From Alphaproteobacteria bacterium (GTDB taxonomy: Bacteria; Pseudomonadota; Alphaproteobacteria; Sphingomonadales; Emcibacteraceae): a stretch of 64,000 nt of DNA. Under the pieces are notes generated by a model that was not told the DNA's origin, did not search any database, and was given only the letters and a program-made list of their open reading frames with translations. Shown piece after piece: positions 44,214-53,272 of the stretch. Positions within the stretch are counted from its first letter, which is position 1. Each line of letters opens with the position of its first letter. The position numbers were made by a program, and so were the translations under genes. The stretch covers positions 356,980-420,979 of the forward strand of contig NVTE01000001.1 in NCBI GenBank assembly GCA_002401455.1, given 5' to 3'.

Positions 44214-45087
44214 TCAGTGTTTTCGCCTGGGCCAATTTTCGCTCTCTATGGGCGGCATAGACCGCACTGGCCAGAATGATCCCGCCACCGAGGAAGGTCA
44301 GACCGCTAAGAGGATCGCCAAAAAGGGTAATGCCGATCATCGCGGCAAATATAATGCGGGTAAAATCGATCGGCATCACCGCGCTCAGGTCCGCTTTGGC
44401 CAGGGCCTTGGCCAGGCAAATATGGGCTGTCGCGGCAAACCCTCCCATCAGGACAATATAACCCCATTGCTCCCCCGTTGGCCATTGCCAGAAATACAGC
44501 GCCCCCAACAGGCTGATCGGCAGGCCAATGATGAAGGCCATGAGGCTAACGATAGACGCGCTGTCATGACGGGTCAGCAGCTTGACACAAATCAGGGTGG
44601 CAGCAAAACAGGCGGCGGCGATCAGGGCGGCAATAATGCCAGAATTCAGGGTCTGGAAACCGGGCCGCACCAAAACCATCACGCCGACAAAGGCGATCAG
44701 GATGGCAATGACCCGGTGTCGGCCAATTTTCTCCTTCAAAATGAACACTGCGAGTATCGTGGCAAAGATCGGCGCGATATAACTGAAGGCCACCGCGTCA
44801 GCCAGCGGAATCAAACTCACCGCAACAAAGGCCCCCATGACCGAGGTAATGTTAAAGACCCCCCGCAGGATATACAGGGGATACCGACCGGTACTGAGCG
44901 CCGGCAGCCGGGTTTTAAACAAGACCGGCATTATTAAAATCATGCCGAACAGAGTCCGGAAAAACACCAGCACCAACGGGTGAATATCCCCGGACAACTG
45001 ACGGATACAGGCCCAAACCCCGGCATAGGTGATGCTATAGGCCAGCATATAGCCGGCGGCGATAAACAGCGGTGACCTTTTCGACAT
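44203..45087 (-). CDS. EamA/DMT-family transporter, first of a pair
   Basis: The 294-residue ten-segment DMT protein has EamA repeats at residues 8-140 (LVLVFFRTLFGMILIMPVL and ADAVAFSYIAPIFATILAVFILKEKIG) and 150-280 (ALAKADLSAVMPIDFTRIIFAAMIGITLFGDPLSGLTFLGGGIILAS). It begins 24 bases after the recQ stop codon and overlaps the next EamA gene, so recQ-eamA-eamA may be one transcript. The substrate is unknown. Confidence 0.9.
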   Translation of the reverse strand: MSKRSPLFIAAGYMLAYSITYAGVWACIRQLSGDIHPLVLVFFRTLFGMILIMPVLFKTRLPALSTGRYPLYILRGVFNITSVMGAFVAVSLIPLADAVAFSYIAPIFATILAVFILKEKIGRHRVIAILIAFVGVMVLVRPGFQTLNSGIIAALIAAACFAATLICVKLLTRHDSASIVSLMAFIIGLPISLLGALYFWQWPTGEQWGYIVLMGGFAATAHICLAKALAKADLSAVMPIDFTRIIFAAMIGITLFGDPLSGLTFLGGGIILASAVYAAHRERKLAQAKTLIDD

Positions 45088-45111
45088 GAGAACCTTGTTA
45101 CTCCCTTAGGC

Positions 45112-46929
45112 TCAGGACGTTATTTCCTGATTAATGAAATCGACAAACCTAGAGCCGAATTTCTTTTTCTTGCCGACTCCGACACCATAAATATCACCGA
45201 ACTGTTCCAGAGTCTCGGGCCGCGTGATCGCCATATCCACCAGGCTCTTATCAGAGAAAATAACATAGGCCGGCACCGAGCGTTCGGCGGCAATCTCCAT
45301 GCGGAAACTTTTCAGGGCCTGAAACAGGTCCTGGGCGTCTTCGGGCAGCTCCGAGAGAATTTTCTGAGTTTTCTGGGTCCGGCTGGTGGCCGCCTTCTTC
45401 AGGACCACATCCGGCCGGTAGCGGAAACTCTCCTGGCCTTTAAGCAGCTTGAACCCCCGGTCGGTAATTTTCAGCGAGCCAAACTCCATATCGGTCACAA
45501 TGAACCCCCGGGCCATCATTTGCCGGGCCACCGATTTCCATTCATTGATGCCCAGGTCCTTGCCCACCCCAAAGGTCGGTAGGTTATCATGGCCGAGCTT
45601 CAGCACCCGGTCGGTATCCTTGCCGGTCAGGATATCGACGATATGGCCCATGCCAAAATACTGGTCCGTCCGATACAGCGCCGAGATAAATTTCTGTCCG
45701 GTTTCGGTTGCTTCCAGAGTTTCGCGCGGATTATCACATAGGTCACAATTGCCACATTTCTCAAATTCCACCTCATCGCCAAAATAATTCAGCAGGGAAA
45801 CCCGGCGGCATTCCGGTGCTTCACAAAAGGCCAGCAGCGCATTGAGCCGATGATGGCCCCGGCGCTTGTGGGCTTCATCGGCGGCTTCATTATCAATGAA
45901 CATCCGTCGCATGCGGATATCATCCATACCATAGAGCATATGAGCCACCGCCGGCTGACCGTCACGCCCGGCCCGGCCAATTTCCTGGTAATAGGCCTCA
46001 GGCGATGACGGCATATCAGTGTGAAAGACAAAGCGGATATCAGACTTGTCGATGCCCATGCCAAAGGCGATGGTCGCGACCATGATCAGGTCAGGCTCGG
46101 CCATGAAGCGGTTCAGATTCTCTGACCGGATGTGAGCCGCCATACCCGCATGATAAGCCAGGGCATTATAGCCCTTCTCCACCAGGGCCTTGGCCGCCTC
46201 TTCAGTTTTCTTGCGCGACAGGCAATAGACGATACCATTTTCCCCATGGCGATCTTTCAAAAAGCGCAACAGCTGTTGTTTCCAGCCGTTCTTGATTTCC
46301 ACATTCAGACTGATATTGGGCCGGTCAAAGCCAGTCAGGTAGGTGGTGACATTATTGGAGAAAATCTTTTCGCAGATCTGATCCCGGGTCGCCTGGTCCG
46401 CCGTCGCGGTCAGGGCGATGATCGGCACCTTGGGGAAGAGTTTATGGAGCCGGCACAGGCCCTCATATTCCGGGCGAAAGGCGGCCCCCCACTGGGAAAT
46501 ACAATGGGCCTCATCAATGGCAAAATAGGTGATATTCAGCCCCTGAACAACGTCGAGCATACGCTCAGTCATCAGTTTTTCTGGCGACAGATAGAGCAGC
46601 TTCAGGCTGCCATTCTGCATTTTCCGCCAGATATCCCGGTTCTCATCCTGGCTGTTGCTGGAATTTATCGAGGCCGCCTCAACGCCAAGTAATTTCAAGG
46701 CCTCGACCTGATTCTGCATCAGGGCGATCAACGGCGATATCACAATGGTCAGGCCCTCGCCCATGACCGCCGGCAGCTGAAAACATAACGACTTTCCGGC
46801 ACCGGTCGGCATCACCGTCAGGATATTCCCGCCGGCGGTAAATTCATCTATGATTTCTGACTGTTTCCCCCGAAAATCATCAAATCCAAAAACATCTTTT
46901 AACAGGACGCGGGCAGAAAGCGGCGACAT
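45112..46929 (-). CDS. recQ: ATP-dependent DNA helicase RecQ
   Basis: The 605-residue 3'-5' helicase has motif I in VMPTGAGKSLCFQLPA, the DEAH box in FAIDEAHCISQWG and motif VI in YYQEIGRAGRDGQPA. The RQC zinc Cys set lies in CRRVSLLNYFGDEVEFEKCGNCDLC, and an HRDC domain follows over the last 80 residues. It acts in recombination and replication-fork repair. The ATG at 46929 follows AAGAGGAATACT and is preferred over the in-frame start at 46953. Confidence 0.96.
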   Translation of the reverse strand: MSPLSARVLLKDVFGFDDFRGKQSEIIDEFTAGGNILTVMPTGAGKSLCFQLPAVMGEGLTIVISPLIALMQNQVEALKLLGVEAASINSSNSQDENRDIWRKMQNGSLKLLYLSPEKLMTERMLDVVQGLNITYFAIDEAHCISQWGAAFRPEYEGLCRLHKLFPKVPIIALTATADQATRDQICEKIFSNNVTTYLTGFDRPNISLNVEIKNGWKQQLLRFLKDRHGENGIVYCLSRKKTEEAAKALVEKGYNALAYHAGMAAHIRSENLNRFMAEPDLIMVATIAFGMGIDKSDIRFVFHTDMPSSPEAYYQEIGRAGRDGQPAVAHMLYGMDDIRMRRMFIDNEAADEAHKRRGHHRLNALLAFCEAPECRRVSLLNYFGDEVEFEKCGNCDLCDNPRETLEATETGQKFISALYRTDQYFGMGHIVDILTGKDTDRVLKLGHDNLPTFGVGKDLGINEWKSVARQMMARGFIVTDMEFGSLKITDRGFKLLKGQESFRYRPDVVLKKAATSRTQKTQKILSELPEDAQDLFQALKSFRMEIAAERSVPAYVIFSDKSLVDMAITRPETLEQFGDIYGVGVGKKKKFGSRFVDFINQEITS

Positions 46930-47073
46930 AGTATTCCTCTTGGCAATATTCAATTATTTTTCTGGAGTCCGGCGCTACAATAGACAGGTTTCCCGGCCGA
47001 CACCATGGGTTAAACTTTTTTCTCCCCCAGAGCCCCAAAAGGTTTGGCTATCCCCTTATCGATGGTTAGGGGA

Positions 47074-47421
47074 TTAAAGGATTTTAAGAACATCCTCAGG
47101 CGGTCGACCGATCGCCGCCTTGCCATTGGCCAGCACGATGGGCCGTTCGATCAGGCGGGGGAAGTCGACCATGGCCTGGATCAACTGTTCCCGGTTCAAG
47201 CCTTCCGACGCTAGGTCATTCTCGCCATATTCTTTTTCTTTCTGCCGCATCAACTGCCGGGGCTCCAGGCCCAAAAGATCCAAGATGCCGGTCAGGGTTG
47301 CGACGGTCGGCACATCCTTCAGATACTCAACGATGGTCGGCGTAATGCCCTGTTCCGTTAGCAGGGCCAGGGTCTGGCGCGACTTGCTACATTTAGGATT
47401 GTGAAAAATAGTGACGGTCAT
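47074..47421 (-). CDS. arsC: Glutaredoxin-type arsenate reductase ArsC
   Basis: The 115-residue protein has the active-site Cys in IFHNPKCSKSRQTLALL, then IVEYLKDVPT and FPRLIERPIVLANGKAAIGRPPE, containing the conserved Arg residues of the ArsC triad. It would reduce arsenate with glutathione and glutaredoxin. No ArsB, Acr3 or ArsR gene accompanies it, so arsenate resistance would need an exporter elsewhere. It is divergent from bfd. Confidence 0.93.
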   Translation of the reverse strand: MTVTIFHNPKCSKSRQTLALLTEQGITPTIVEYLKDVPTVATLTGILDLLGLEPRQLMRQKEKEYGENDLASEGLNREQLIQAMVDFPRLIERPIVLANGKAAIGRPPEDVLKIL

Positions 47422-47530
47422 AAGGGTTCCTTTTTGGAATGGGTAAAGGGGCTCAAATAGCCCTGATATTCTTTGATCCGCAGTATATTTAACTCTTCAG
47501 GAAAATCAAATCCCCTTTACTGATATAATC

Positions 47531-47585
47531 AATAATGCGAATCATTATTATTGCTATTGACAATCATTCTTATCTTATGTAAAGT
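47531..47585 (+). promoter_or_regulatory. bfd promoter with two Fur-like boxes
   Basis: TTGACA (47557-47562) and TAAAGT (47580-47585), 17 bases apart, form a near-consensus sigma70 promoter 30 bases before bfd. AATAATGCGAATCATTATT (47531-47549) matches the 19-base Fur consensus at 15 positions. A second box at 47554-47572 matches at 14 and covers the -35. Iron-dependent repression of bfd is the natural reading. Confidence 0.8.
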
Positions 47586-47615
47586 TAGGGTATCTTAAAA
47601 TGGAGAGAATAACTG

Positions 47616-47798
47616 ATGATTGTTTGTGTCTGTAACGCCTTAAATGAAAGCTCCGTCCGTCAGGCTGCCCAAAATGCGGGGGGCCGAGTCTCCATATTAA
47701 AGATATACGAAAGCCTGGATGCCACCCCACAATGCGGTAAATGCCTGTGCCATGCGAGAAATATCTGCGATGACGAACATCGGCTAGCCCAAGGGTAA
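47616..47798 (+). CDS. bfd: Bacterioferritin-associated ferredoxin
   Basis: The 60-residue [2Fe-2S] protein has the BFD cysteine pattern: MIVCVCNALNESSVRQA (CxC) and, 33 residues on, PQCGKCLCHARN (CxxC). It delivers electrons to bacterioferritin so that stored iron is released as Fe(II). GGAGAG precedes the ATG. Bacterioferritin follows at 47924 with a promoter of its own. The Fur-like boxes fit induction under iron shortage. Confidence 0.95.
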   Translation: MIVCVCNALNESSVRQAAQNAGGRVSILKIYESLDATPQCGKCLCHARNICDDEHRLAQG

Positions 47799-47864
47799 TA
47801 CCCAGGCATTATAAGAAAAATCTTATATTTTTAGCCTTCCCCCCCTTTTTGACCGAATGGCCTT

Positions 47865-47893
47865 TTGACTATCCTGACAACTGCGCCTAAAAT
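47865..47893 (+). promoter_or_regulatory. Near-consensus promoter of bfr
   Basis: TTGACT (47865-47870) and TAAAAT (47888-47893) have a 17-base spacer, 30 bases before the bfr start codon. No Fur-like box overlaps it, so bfr could be made when bfd is repressed. Confidence 0.7.
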
Positions 47894-47923
47894 GTAGCAC
47901 ACACATATACAGGAGCATGACCC

Positions 47924-48394
47924 ATGAAGGGCGACAAACAAGTCATCAAACACCTCAATACAATCCTCAAAAACGAACTAACCGCCATCAATCAGTATTT
48001 CCTGCACAGTCGCATCCTTGGCGACTGGGGACTGGAAAGCCTGGAAAAGCATGAGTATGATGAGTCCATCGATGAAATGAAACATGCCGATGAGGTCATC
48101 AAACGGGTGTTATTTCTCGAAGGCCTGCCCAATTTGCAGGATTTGGGTGCCTTGCGGATCGGCGAAAATGTCCGGGAAATCTTCGAAGGCGACCTCGCCC
48201 TTGAGCTGGATGCCCTGAAAGACCTGCGCGACGGCATCGCTCACTGCGAAGAATGCCGGGATTATGCCTCCCGGGATCTGATGCGCGAAATACTCGCCGA
48301 AGAAGAAGAGCATGTGGACTGGCTGGAAACCAACTTATCCCTGATCGACAAGGTTGGTGAGCAGAATTACCTGCAATCCAAAATGAACGCGTAA
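47924..48394 (+). CDS. bfr: Bacterioferritin
   Basis: The 156-residue four-helix subunit of the 24-mer heme-containing iron store keeps the ferroxidase ligands Glu18 ([12 protein letters not shown]), Glu51 and His54 (DEMKHAD), and the later Glu/His of [11 protein letters not shown]. Met52, the heme ligand shared between two subunits, is present, so this is a true bacterioferritin and not a plain ferritin. AGGAG lies eight bases before the ATG. Confidence 0.97.
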   Translation: MKGDKQVIKHLNTILKNELTAINQYFLHSRILGDWGLESLEKHEYDESIDEMKHADEVIKRVLFLEGLPNLQDLGALRIGENVREIFEGDLALELDALKDLRDGIAHCEECRDYASRDLMREILAEEEEHVDWLETNLSLIDKVGEQNYLQSKMNA

Positions 48395-48433
48395 TAAGAG
48401 ACGAGACAAAAGACAGGAGGGGCCGGATATATC

Positions 48434-49501
48434 CTAGCGATGATCGGCCCCGACAGCGTCCTGAAGCGACGTAAAGCCATCCGCCTTAAGAGCCGCTGCC
48501 AAGTCCAGCTTAACCTGCCGCACCAGTCCGGGCCCATGAAACACTAACGCGCTATACAGCTGCACCAGAGAGGCGCCCGCCCTGATCTTACGATAGGCTT
48601 CCGCGCCACTGCTGATGCCACCAACCCCAATCAAGGGGATTTTACCCTCGGTCAGCCGGTACATATCAGACAGCAGTTCCGTTGACTTGTCAAAAAGCGG
48701 CGCCCCACTCAAACCACCAGTCTCACCGGAAAACTCTGAGGTCAACTGATCCCTCAGACCAATGGTTGTGTTGCTGACGATCAGGCCATCCATGCCATGT
48801 TTGAGCACGATTTCGGCAATATCCCGGCGCTCCTCCCCGTCAAGATCAGGGGCGATTTTCACCAATAGCGGCGGCGTGACCTCAAGATCAGTGGCCGCTT
48901 CCCGAACCGCTACCAGACGGCTCAGCAAATCGTCGAGAGCTTGCTTGCCCTGCAATTTCCGCAGGCCCGGGGTGTTGGGCGAAGAAATATTGATGGTGAA
49001 GTAATTGGCCTTGCCCAGCAACTGCGTCAGACAGGTGACATAATCCGATGCCGGATCTTCGCTGTCCTTATTGGCGCCGATATTAGCTCCGACAATGCCG
49101 CATTTTCCAAGTCCCGCCCGACGTTTCAGGTTATTAGCATAGACCTTTAATCCCAGATTATTAAATCCCATGCGGTTGATAACCGCCTGATCTTCGGTCA
49201 GGCGAAAAAGTCGCGGTTTTGGGTTACCGGCCTGGGGCTTTGGGGTTACGGTTCCGGTTTCCACAAAACCGAACCCCTGAGCCAACATGGCACAGGCGAC
49301 CTCGGCATTCTTGTCAAACCCGGCGGCAAGGCCCACAGGGTTGGCAAAATCCATATCCCATAGTCTTATGGCCAAGACCGCGTCATCCTGATGGTGGTCC
49401 GCCAGAACAAGGCCATATTTCAACCCAAAAATGGCCAGGCCATGTGCCCTTTCAGGCGACAGGCTAAACAGCAGCGACTTGGTTAAAGTATATAACCCCA
49501 T
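48434..49501 (-). CDS. pyrD: Dihydroorotate dehydrogenase (quinone), class 2
   Basis: The 355-residue FMN enzyme oxidises dihydroorotate to orotate with quinone in pyrimidine synthesis. It has the class 2 N-terminal membrane-association helix (residues 1-25), VGLAAGFDKNAEV, the catalytic Ser in FTINISSPNTPGLRKLQ, and the FMN-phosphate loop IGVGGISSGAEAYRKIRAGASLVQLYSALVFHGPGLV. It stands alone. Confidence 0.96.
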   Translation of the reverse strand: MGLYTLTKSLLFSLSPERAHGLAIFGLKYGLVLADHHQDDAVLAIRLWDMDFANPVGLAAGFDKNAEVACAMLAQGFGFVETGTVTPKPQAGNPKPRLFRLTEDQAVINRMGFNNLGLKVYANNLKRRAGLGKCGIVGANIGANKDSEDPASDYVTCLTQLLGKANYFTINISSPNTPGLRKLQGKQALDDLLSRLVAVREAATDLEVTPPLLVKIAPDLDGEERRDIAEIVLKHGMDGLIVSNTTIGLRDQLTSEFSGETGGLSGAPLFDKSTELLSDMYRLTEGKIPLIGVGGISSGAEAYRKIRAGASLVQLYSALVFHGPGLVRQVKLDLAAALKADGFTSLQDAVGADHR

Positions 49502-49582
49502 ACAGAGACCTCAAAATATATTTCATATGCAGGACCGGACAGCCCCTTAAACTACGGCATCCAAAAAGATTTACAACCTATA

Positions 49583-49620
49583 AAAAAGGCATGCATATCA
49601 AGAAACATGCATACCTTTTT
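49583..49620 (-). terminator. Terminator downstream of the XRE regulator
   Basis: AAAAAGG-ATGCAT and ATGCAT-CCTTTTT arms pair with one mismatch around a short loop. T tracts on both sides allow bidirectional use. It marks the end of the conserved block at the XRE gene. Confidence 0.8.
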
Positions 49621-49667
49621 AATTCATAAGAATAATGTACCACGCCTGTGACAGGCGCGGATTTTAT

Positions 49668-50099
49668 TTATTCTTCTTCGATCTCATTGTTCAGGGAAGA
49701 TTTTCCCAGGGCTTTCACCATTTCAAACAATTTCTTCCGGACCACAGGGTCATTAATCTTATAATAAGCTCTGACAAGCTCCAATGTTTCCCGCCGGGAC
49801 AGTTTCCCAACTTCAAAGGACTGTTTGCTACCCTCGGCCATGCCGGAGGCTTTGCCGGTTACTTCTGGCGGCATATCATCAAAGAAGAATGATACAGGCA
49901 CATCAAGAATTTGAGAAAGTTGATACAAGCGGCTAGAACCAATGCGGTTTGCCCCGCGCTCATATTTCTGAATCTGCTGGAAGGTTAAACTCAGGGCTTT
50001 CCCCAACTTGTCTTGACTCATCCCCAACAGGGTTCTACGCAAACGAACCCGTGAGCCAACGTGAACGTCAACAGGTTCTGGTTTTGATTTAATCATCAT
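49668..50099 (-). CDS. XRE-family helix-turn-helix regulator
   Basis: The 143-residue protein has an XRE domain at residues 10-70 (VGSRVRLRRTLLGMSQDKLGKALSLTFQQIQKYERGANRIGSSRLYQLSQILDVPVSFFFDD). A helical tail contains TLELVRAYYKINDPVVRKKLFEMVKALG. This is the widely conserved alphaproteobacterial regulator usually found downstream of lnt, related to a regulator studied in Rhizobiales and Caulobacter. ATG at 50099 or 50096 both fit. It ends at a terminator. Confidence 0.9.
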   Translation of the reverse strand: MMIKSKPEPVDVHVGSRVRLRRTLLGMSQDKLGKALSLTFQQIQKYERGANRIGSSRLYQLSQILDVPVSFFFDDMPPEVTGKASGMAEGSKQSFEVGKLSRRETLELVRAYYKINDPVVRKKLFEMVKALGKSSLNNEIEEE

Positions 50100-50212
50100 T
50101 AATCCCAACTCTTTATTACTCTTTACTAACTAAAACAACGGACCCCAGAAATTACTTTCTACACGTAGAGACGAAAGCCGAAAAGGTCAAGCTTTATCTT
50201 GCGTGCAAACAT

Positions 50213-51787
50213 TCAATGTCTCTGGAACAGAATATTAAATCCTGCTAATAATAACATAAGACCAAAAAATATCCAACTACTATTTTTAGAATATATGGTC
50301 GCGCCATCCCTCATAACAGGTAATGGGGACACAATGACCCCCTGTTTATTTAGACTTAGACTTTTCACCACCCTTCCAAAGGCGTCAATGACCGCAGAGA
50401 CACCCGTCCCGGCTGAGCGAACAATGGGCAGGCCTTCCTCAATTGCCCGGACCCGGGTCTGGATTAAATGTTGGTAGGGCCCGCTAAAAGTTCCGTACCA
50501 GGCATCATTTGTGATATTTAAAAGCCACTCCGGGCGATCTTTTTGGTCCACCACCTGACCGGAAAAGATAATTTCATAGCAAATCAGGATGCCAACCGGG
50601 GGCATACCGTCCTGATGAAGGGTTTTTATTCTGTCGCCCCGGCTGTAGGAGAAGCCCTCCACCATCATACCCAGGCCAAGAAAGGACAGAGAGTTGCTCA
50701 AGATATCCGGGGTATATTCACCAAAGGGGACCAGATGGTATTTGTCATAGATATTCCTGACCGCCCCCTGGCCGTCGATCATCACGAAGGAATTCCACGC
50801 CTGAAATTCCGGCTGTCTTTTTACCCGAGGGAAGCCCGTCATCAACTGGGTATTTTTCCCCAGCACATCTGCAATCAGAAACCGCCGTGACGGCTCTGTA
50901 TCAAGAAAATAAATCACCGCCGTTTCCGGCCAGATCACATGGGTGATGCCCTCCTGAGGCCGGCTCTTACTCATCCTGAGATGTTTGATAAAATTATCGG
51001 CCTTTTTTTTCGGGTCCCATTTATCCTTCTGATTGATATTGGCCTGAACGACTTTAAGCTTCACATCATCGCGGAACTCTGTCGGCTCCGACAGCTGAAC
51101 CAGGCCATAGGCCATCATCCCGCCAAGAACAAGTACGGCGGATGCTATGACGCCAAAAGCAGTGTTTCGTTGGGCCGTCTGAAGTAAAATATAGGGGACA
51201 AGGGCCAAAAGCAGGGTCAATAGTCCAAGGCCGTATATGCCCCAGATCGCCGTAGTCTGTAGCATGACATCGGAAAAACCCCAAGTATAACCGGCCAAAT
51301 TCCACGGAAATCCCGTGAATAAATTACCCCGGGCCCATTCCCCCAAAGACCATAAAATCACAAAGGACAAGACAATCGATAGGCTGTGATTCCGAGGGTC
51401 TTTCCCCCGATACATCTTCCACAGGATCCCGGTCACCACCCCTGAAAACAGGGCCAGCAGCACACTTAAGCCAGCCACAGCCAGATAGCCGGTCCAGCCC
51501 GAATAACGATCATCCACGTCAAAGGCGGTGGCCAGCCAGATCAGGCCGGTAAAGAACTGGCCAAAGCCAAACCACCAACCAAAAGAAATCGCCTCCAGGA
51601 AATTCCTGCTTCTGAACAAAACCAGCAACAGCAGAGGATAGCAGAGAGCCAGCACTGGAAACAGATAGAAAGGGGCAAAAGAAAAAGCGGTCAGGACCCC
51701 GGCCAGCAACAACAGCCCCATATTCTGCAGGCCTGTCCGCCGCGCCAACCAACCAAGAATGATATCTGTGGTTTTCCCCTGGATCAT
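50213..51787 (-). CDS. lnt: Apolipoprotein N-acyltransferase
   Basis: The 524-residue inner-membrane enzyme adds the third acyl chain to lipoproteins. About seven N-terminal hydrophobic segments (to residue 220) precede a nitrilase-like domain with the full catalytic triad: Glu in HVIWPETAVIYF, Lys in YDKYHLVPFGEYTP and Cys in GILICYEIIFSG. It starts two bases after the corC stop codon, so the two are co-translated. Confidence 0.96.
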   Translation of the reverse strand: MIQGKTTDIILGWLARRTGLQNMGLLLLAGVLTAFSFAPFYLFPVLALCYPLLLLVLFRSRNFLEAISFGWWFGFGQFFTGLIWLATAFDVDDRYSGWTGYLAVAGLSVLLALFSGVVTGILWKMYRGKDPRNHSLSIVLSFVILWSLGEWARGNLFTGFPWNLAGYTWGFSDVMLQTTAIWGIYGLGLLTLLLALVPYILLQTAQRNTAFGVIASAVLVLGGMMAYGLVQLSEPTEFRDDVKLKVVQANINQKDKWDPKKKADNFIKHLRMSKSRPQEGITHVIWPETAVIYFLDTEPSRRFLIADVLGKNTQLMTGFPRVKRQPEFQAWNSFVMIDGQGAVRNIYDKYHLVPFGEYTPDILSNSLSFLGLGMMVEGFSYSRGDRIKTLHQDGMPPVGILICYEIIFSGQVVDQKDRPEWLLNITNDAWYGTFSGPYQHLIQTRVRAIEEGLPIVRSAGTGVSAVIDAFGRVVKSLSLNKQGVIVSPLPVMRDGATIYSKNSSWIFFGLMLLLAGFNILFQRH

Positions 51788-51789
51788 TT

Positions 51790-52725
51790 TTATGAGGTTA
51801 CACTCTGGTTAATATCCTGCTTTGACATCTGGTTGCTTCTGCGCCGGATCAGAACCGTTTTAATGCTGCGGGCATCGCCTTCCATGATTTCATACTGCAG
51901 GCCATTCTTGTCTTTAATGGTTTCCCCCACCTCCGGAATATAACCGGCAATAGTGAACAATAAGCCGCCCAGGGTATCCACATCCTCATCCTGATCATCG
52001 GGCAACAGATCGAGCCCGAGCAGGTCCTCCAGCTCGTCAATCAGCAGGCGGGCATCGGCCATCAGATCACCCCCGGGTAATTCCCGCAGGAGTTCCTCTT
52101 CAGCCTCGTCATGCTCGTCTTCAATATCACCGACAATTTGTTCCACCAGGTCCTCAATGGTCAAGAGCCCATCGGTGCCGCCATATTCATCCACCACCAG
52201 CGCCATATGAATATGGGTTGCCTGCATCTTGGTCAGCAGATCAAACAGTTTCATGGAGGGTGGGACAAACAACAGGGGCCTCTGGATGGAGCTCAGGGTT
52301 TTTTCTTTTGCCCCATCTTCTGGCGCGGCAAGTTCCCGGAAGGCATCCTTGATATGGACCATGGCAATCACCTCATCCAGGGTTTCCCGGTACACCGGCA
52401 GCCGCGATGTGGTGCCCTCAACAAATACCGCCATCACTTCCTCAAATGTTGACGAGGCCTCAACCGCAACAATATCGGTTCGGGGCACCATGATGTCATC
52501 AACACGCTTGTCCCGAAAGGACAGGGTGTTTTTAATGATGGAGCGCTCCTCCTCACCAAAGGGGGATTCTTCATCCACCAGTTCATCGATAACCTCGTCC
52601 AAGCTTTCTTTTAGCGTATTCTGAGAGGAAAACAAACCTTTGAACCAAGGCAAAAGGCGGCCCCTTGCCTTTGACGGAGGATCTGAATATTCGGCACCTT
52701 CGGTGGATTTCTGTTCTGTATTCAT
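51790..52725 (-). CDS. corC: CorC/HlyC-type CBS-domain protein
   Basis: The 311-residue protein has two CBS domains (DDIMVPRTDIVAVEASSTFEEVMAVFVEGTTSRLPVYRETLDEVIAMVHIKD and the following FVPPSMKLFDLLTKMQATHIHMALVVDEYGGTDGLLTIEDLVEQIVGDIEDEHDE). A C-terminal CorC_HlyC transporter-associated domain follows. The DUF21 membrane domain is absent, as in E. coli CorC (YbeX). Its role is in magnesium/cobalt efflux or ribosome-linked function. The ATG at 52725 follows AGAAGGTC; the longer frame overlaps ybeY. Confidence 0.92.
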   Translation of the reverse strand: MNTEQKSTEGAEYSDPPSKARGRLLPWFKGLFSSQNTLKESLDEVIDELVDEESPFGEEERSIIKNTLSFRDKRVDDIMVPRTDIVAVEASSTFEEVMAVFVEGTTSRLPVYRETLDEVIAMVHIKDAFRELAAPEDGAKEKTLSSIQRPLLFVPPSMKLFDLLTKMQATHIHMALVVDEYGGTDGLLTIEDLVEQIVGDIEDEHDEAEEELLRELPGGDLMADARLLIDELEDLLGLDLLPDDQDEDVDTLGGLLFTIAGYIPEVGETIKDKNGLQYEIMEGDARSIKTVLIRRRSNQMSKQDINQSVTS

Positions 52726-52747
52726 GACCTTCTGACCATATTCAATA

Positions 52748-53272
52748 TTAATAAGGGTCGTCAATAGATAGTTTTGACAACAGCAGGGTTTCCAGGGCTT
52801 CCATCTCACTGGCCGGCCCCTCTTCAATATGATCATAGCCCAGCAGATGCAGCATCCCGTGCAGGCATAAATGGCTAAAATGATCAGCAAAGCTTTTACC
52901 TTGGTCCAGAGCCTCGCCCTTGATGGTCCCATAAGCAAAAATGATGTCGCCCAGCACCAGGGGGAAATCAGGAACCTGTCCAGCGCCTGTCAGATAAAGC
53001 TCAATCTCCTCATCCGATAGGGAGGGAAAGGACAGCACATTGGTCGCCTTGTCCTTTTCCCGGTAGTCCCGGTTCAATTGCTGAATATGGCTGTCATCAC
53101 ACAGCAGGATACTCACTTCCAGATGAGGCAGTTTCTCAAAGGTCTGGGCCTCGGGTACATGGGCTATAATCAACCCCAGACAGGCCTCTATGCGGGCCTC
53201 ATAGTCCGGAAAGTGATCCTGCCAGACCGGGGCCTCGACCGCAATATCCAGATCAATATTATCCGGTGTCAT
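52748..53272 (-). CDS. ybeY: rRNA maturation endoribonuclease YbeY
   Basis: The 174-residue protein has the zinc motif HGMLHLLGYDH near the C-terminus and DKATNVLSFP in the middle, both diagnostic. YbeY is needed for 16S rRNA 3'-end processing and 70S quality control. The start overlaps the phoH stop codon by four bases. The order miaB-phoH-ybeY-corC-lnt is widely conserved in Proteobacteria. Confidence 0.96.
   Translation of the reverse strand: MTPDNIDLDIAVEAPVWQDHFPDYEARIEACLGLIIAHVPEAQTFEKLPHLEVSILLCDDSHIQQLNRDYREKDKATNVLSFPSLSDEEIELYLTGAGQVPDFPLVLGDIIFAYGTIKGEALDQGKSFADHFSHLCLHGMLHLLGYDHIEEGPASEMEALETLLLSKLSIDDPY

Noticed and set aside
45090..45110. GTTACTCC before the first EamA gene as a copy of the same dyad
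   Set aside because: The right arm is missing and the neighbouring genes have no link to acyl-CoA catabolism.
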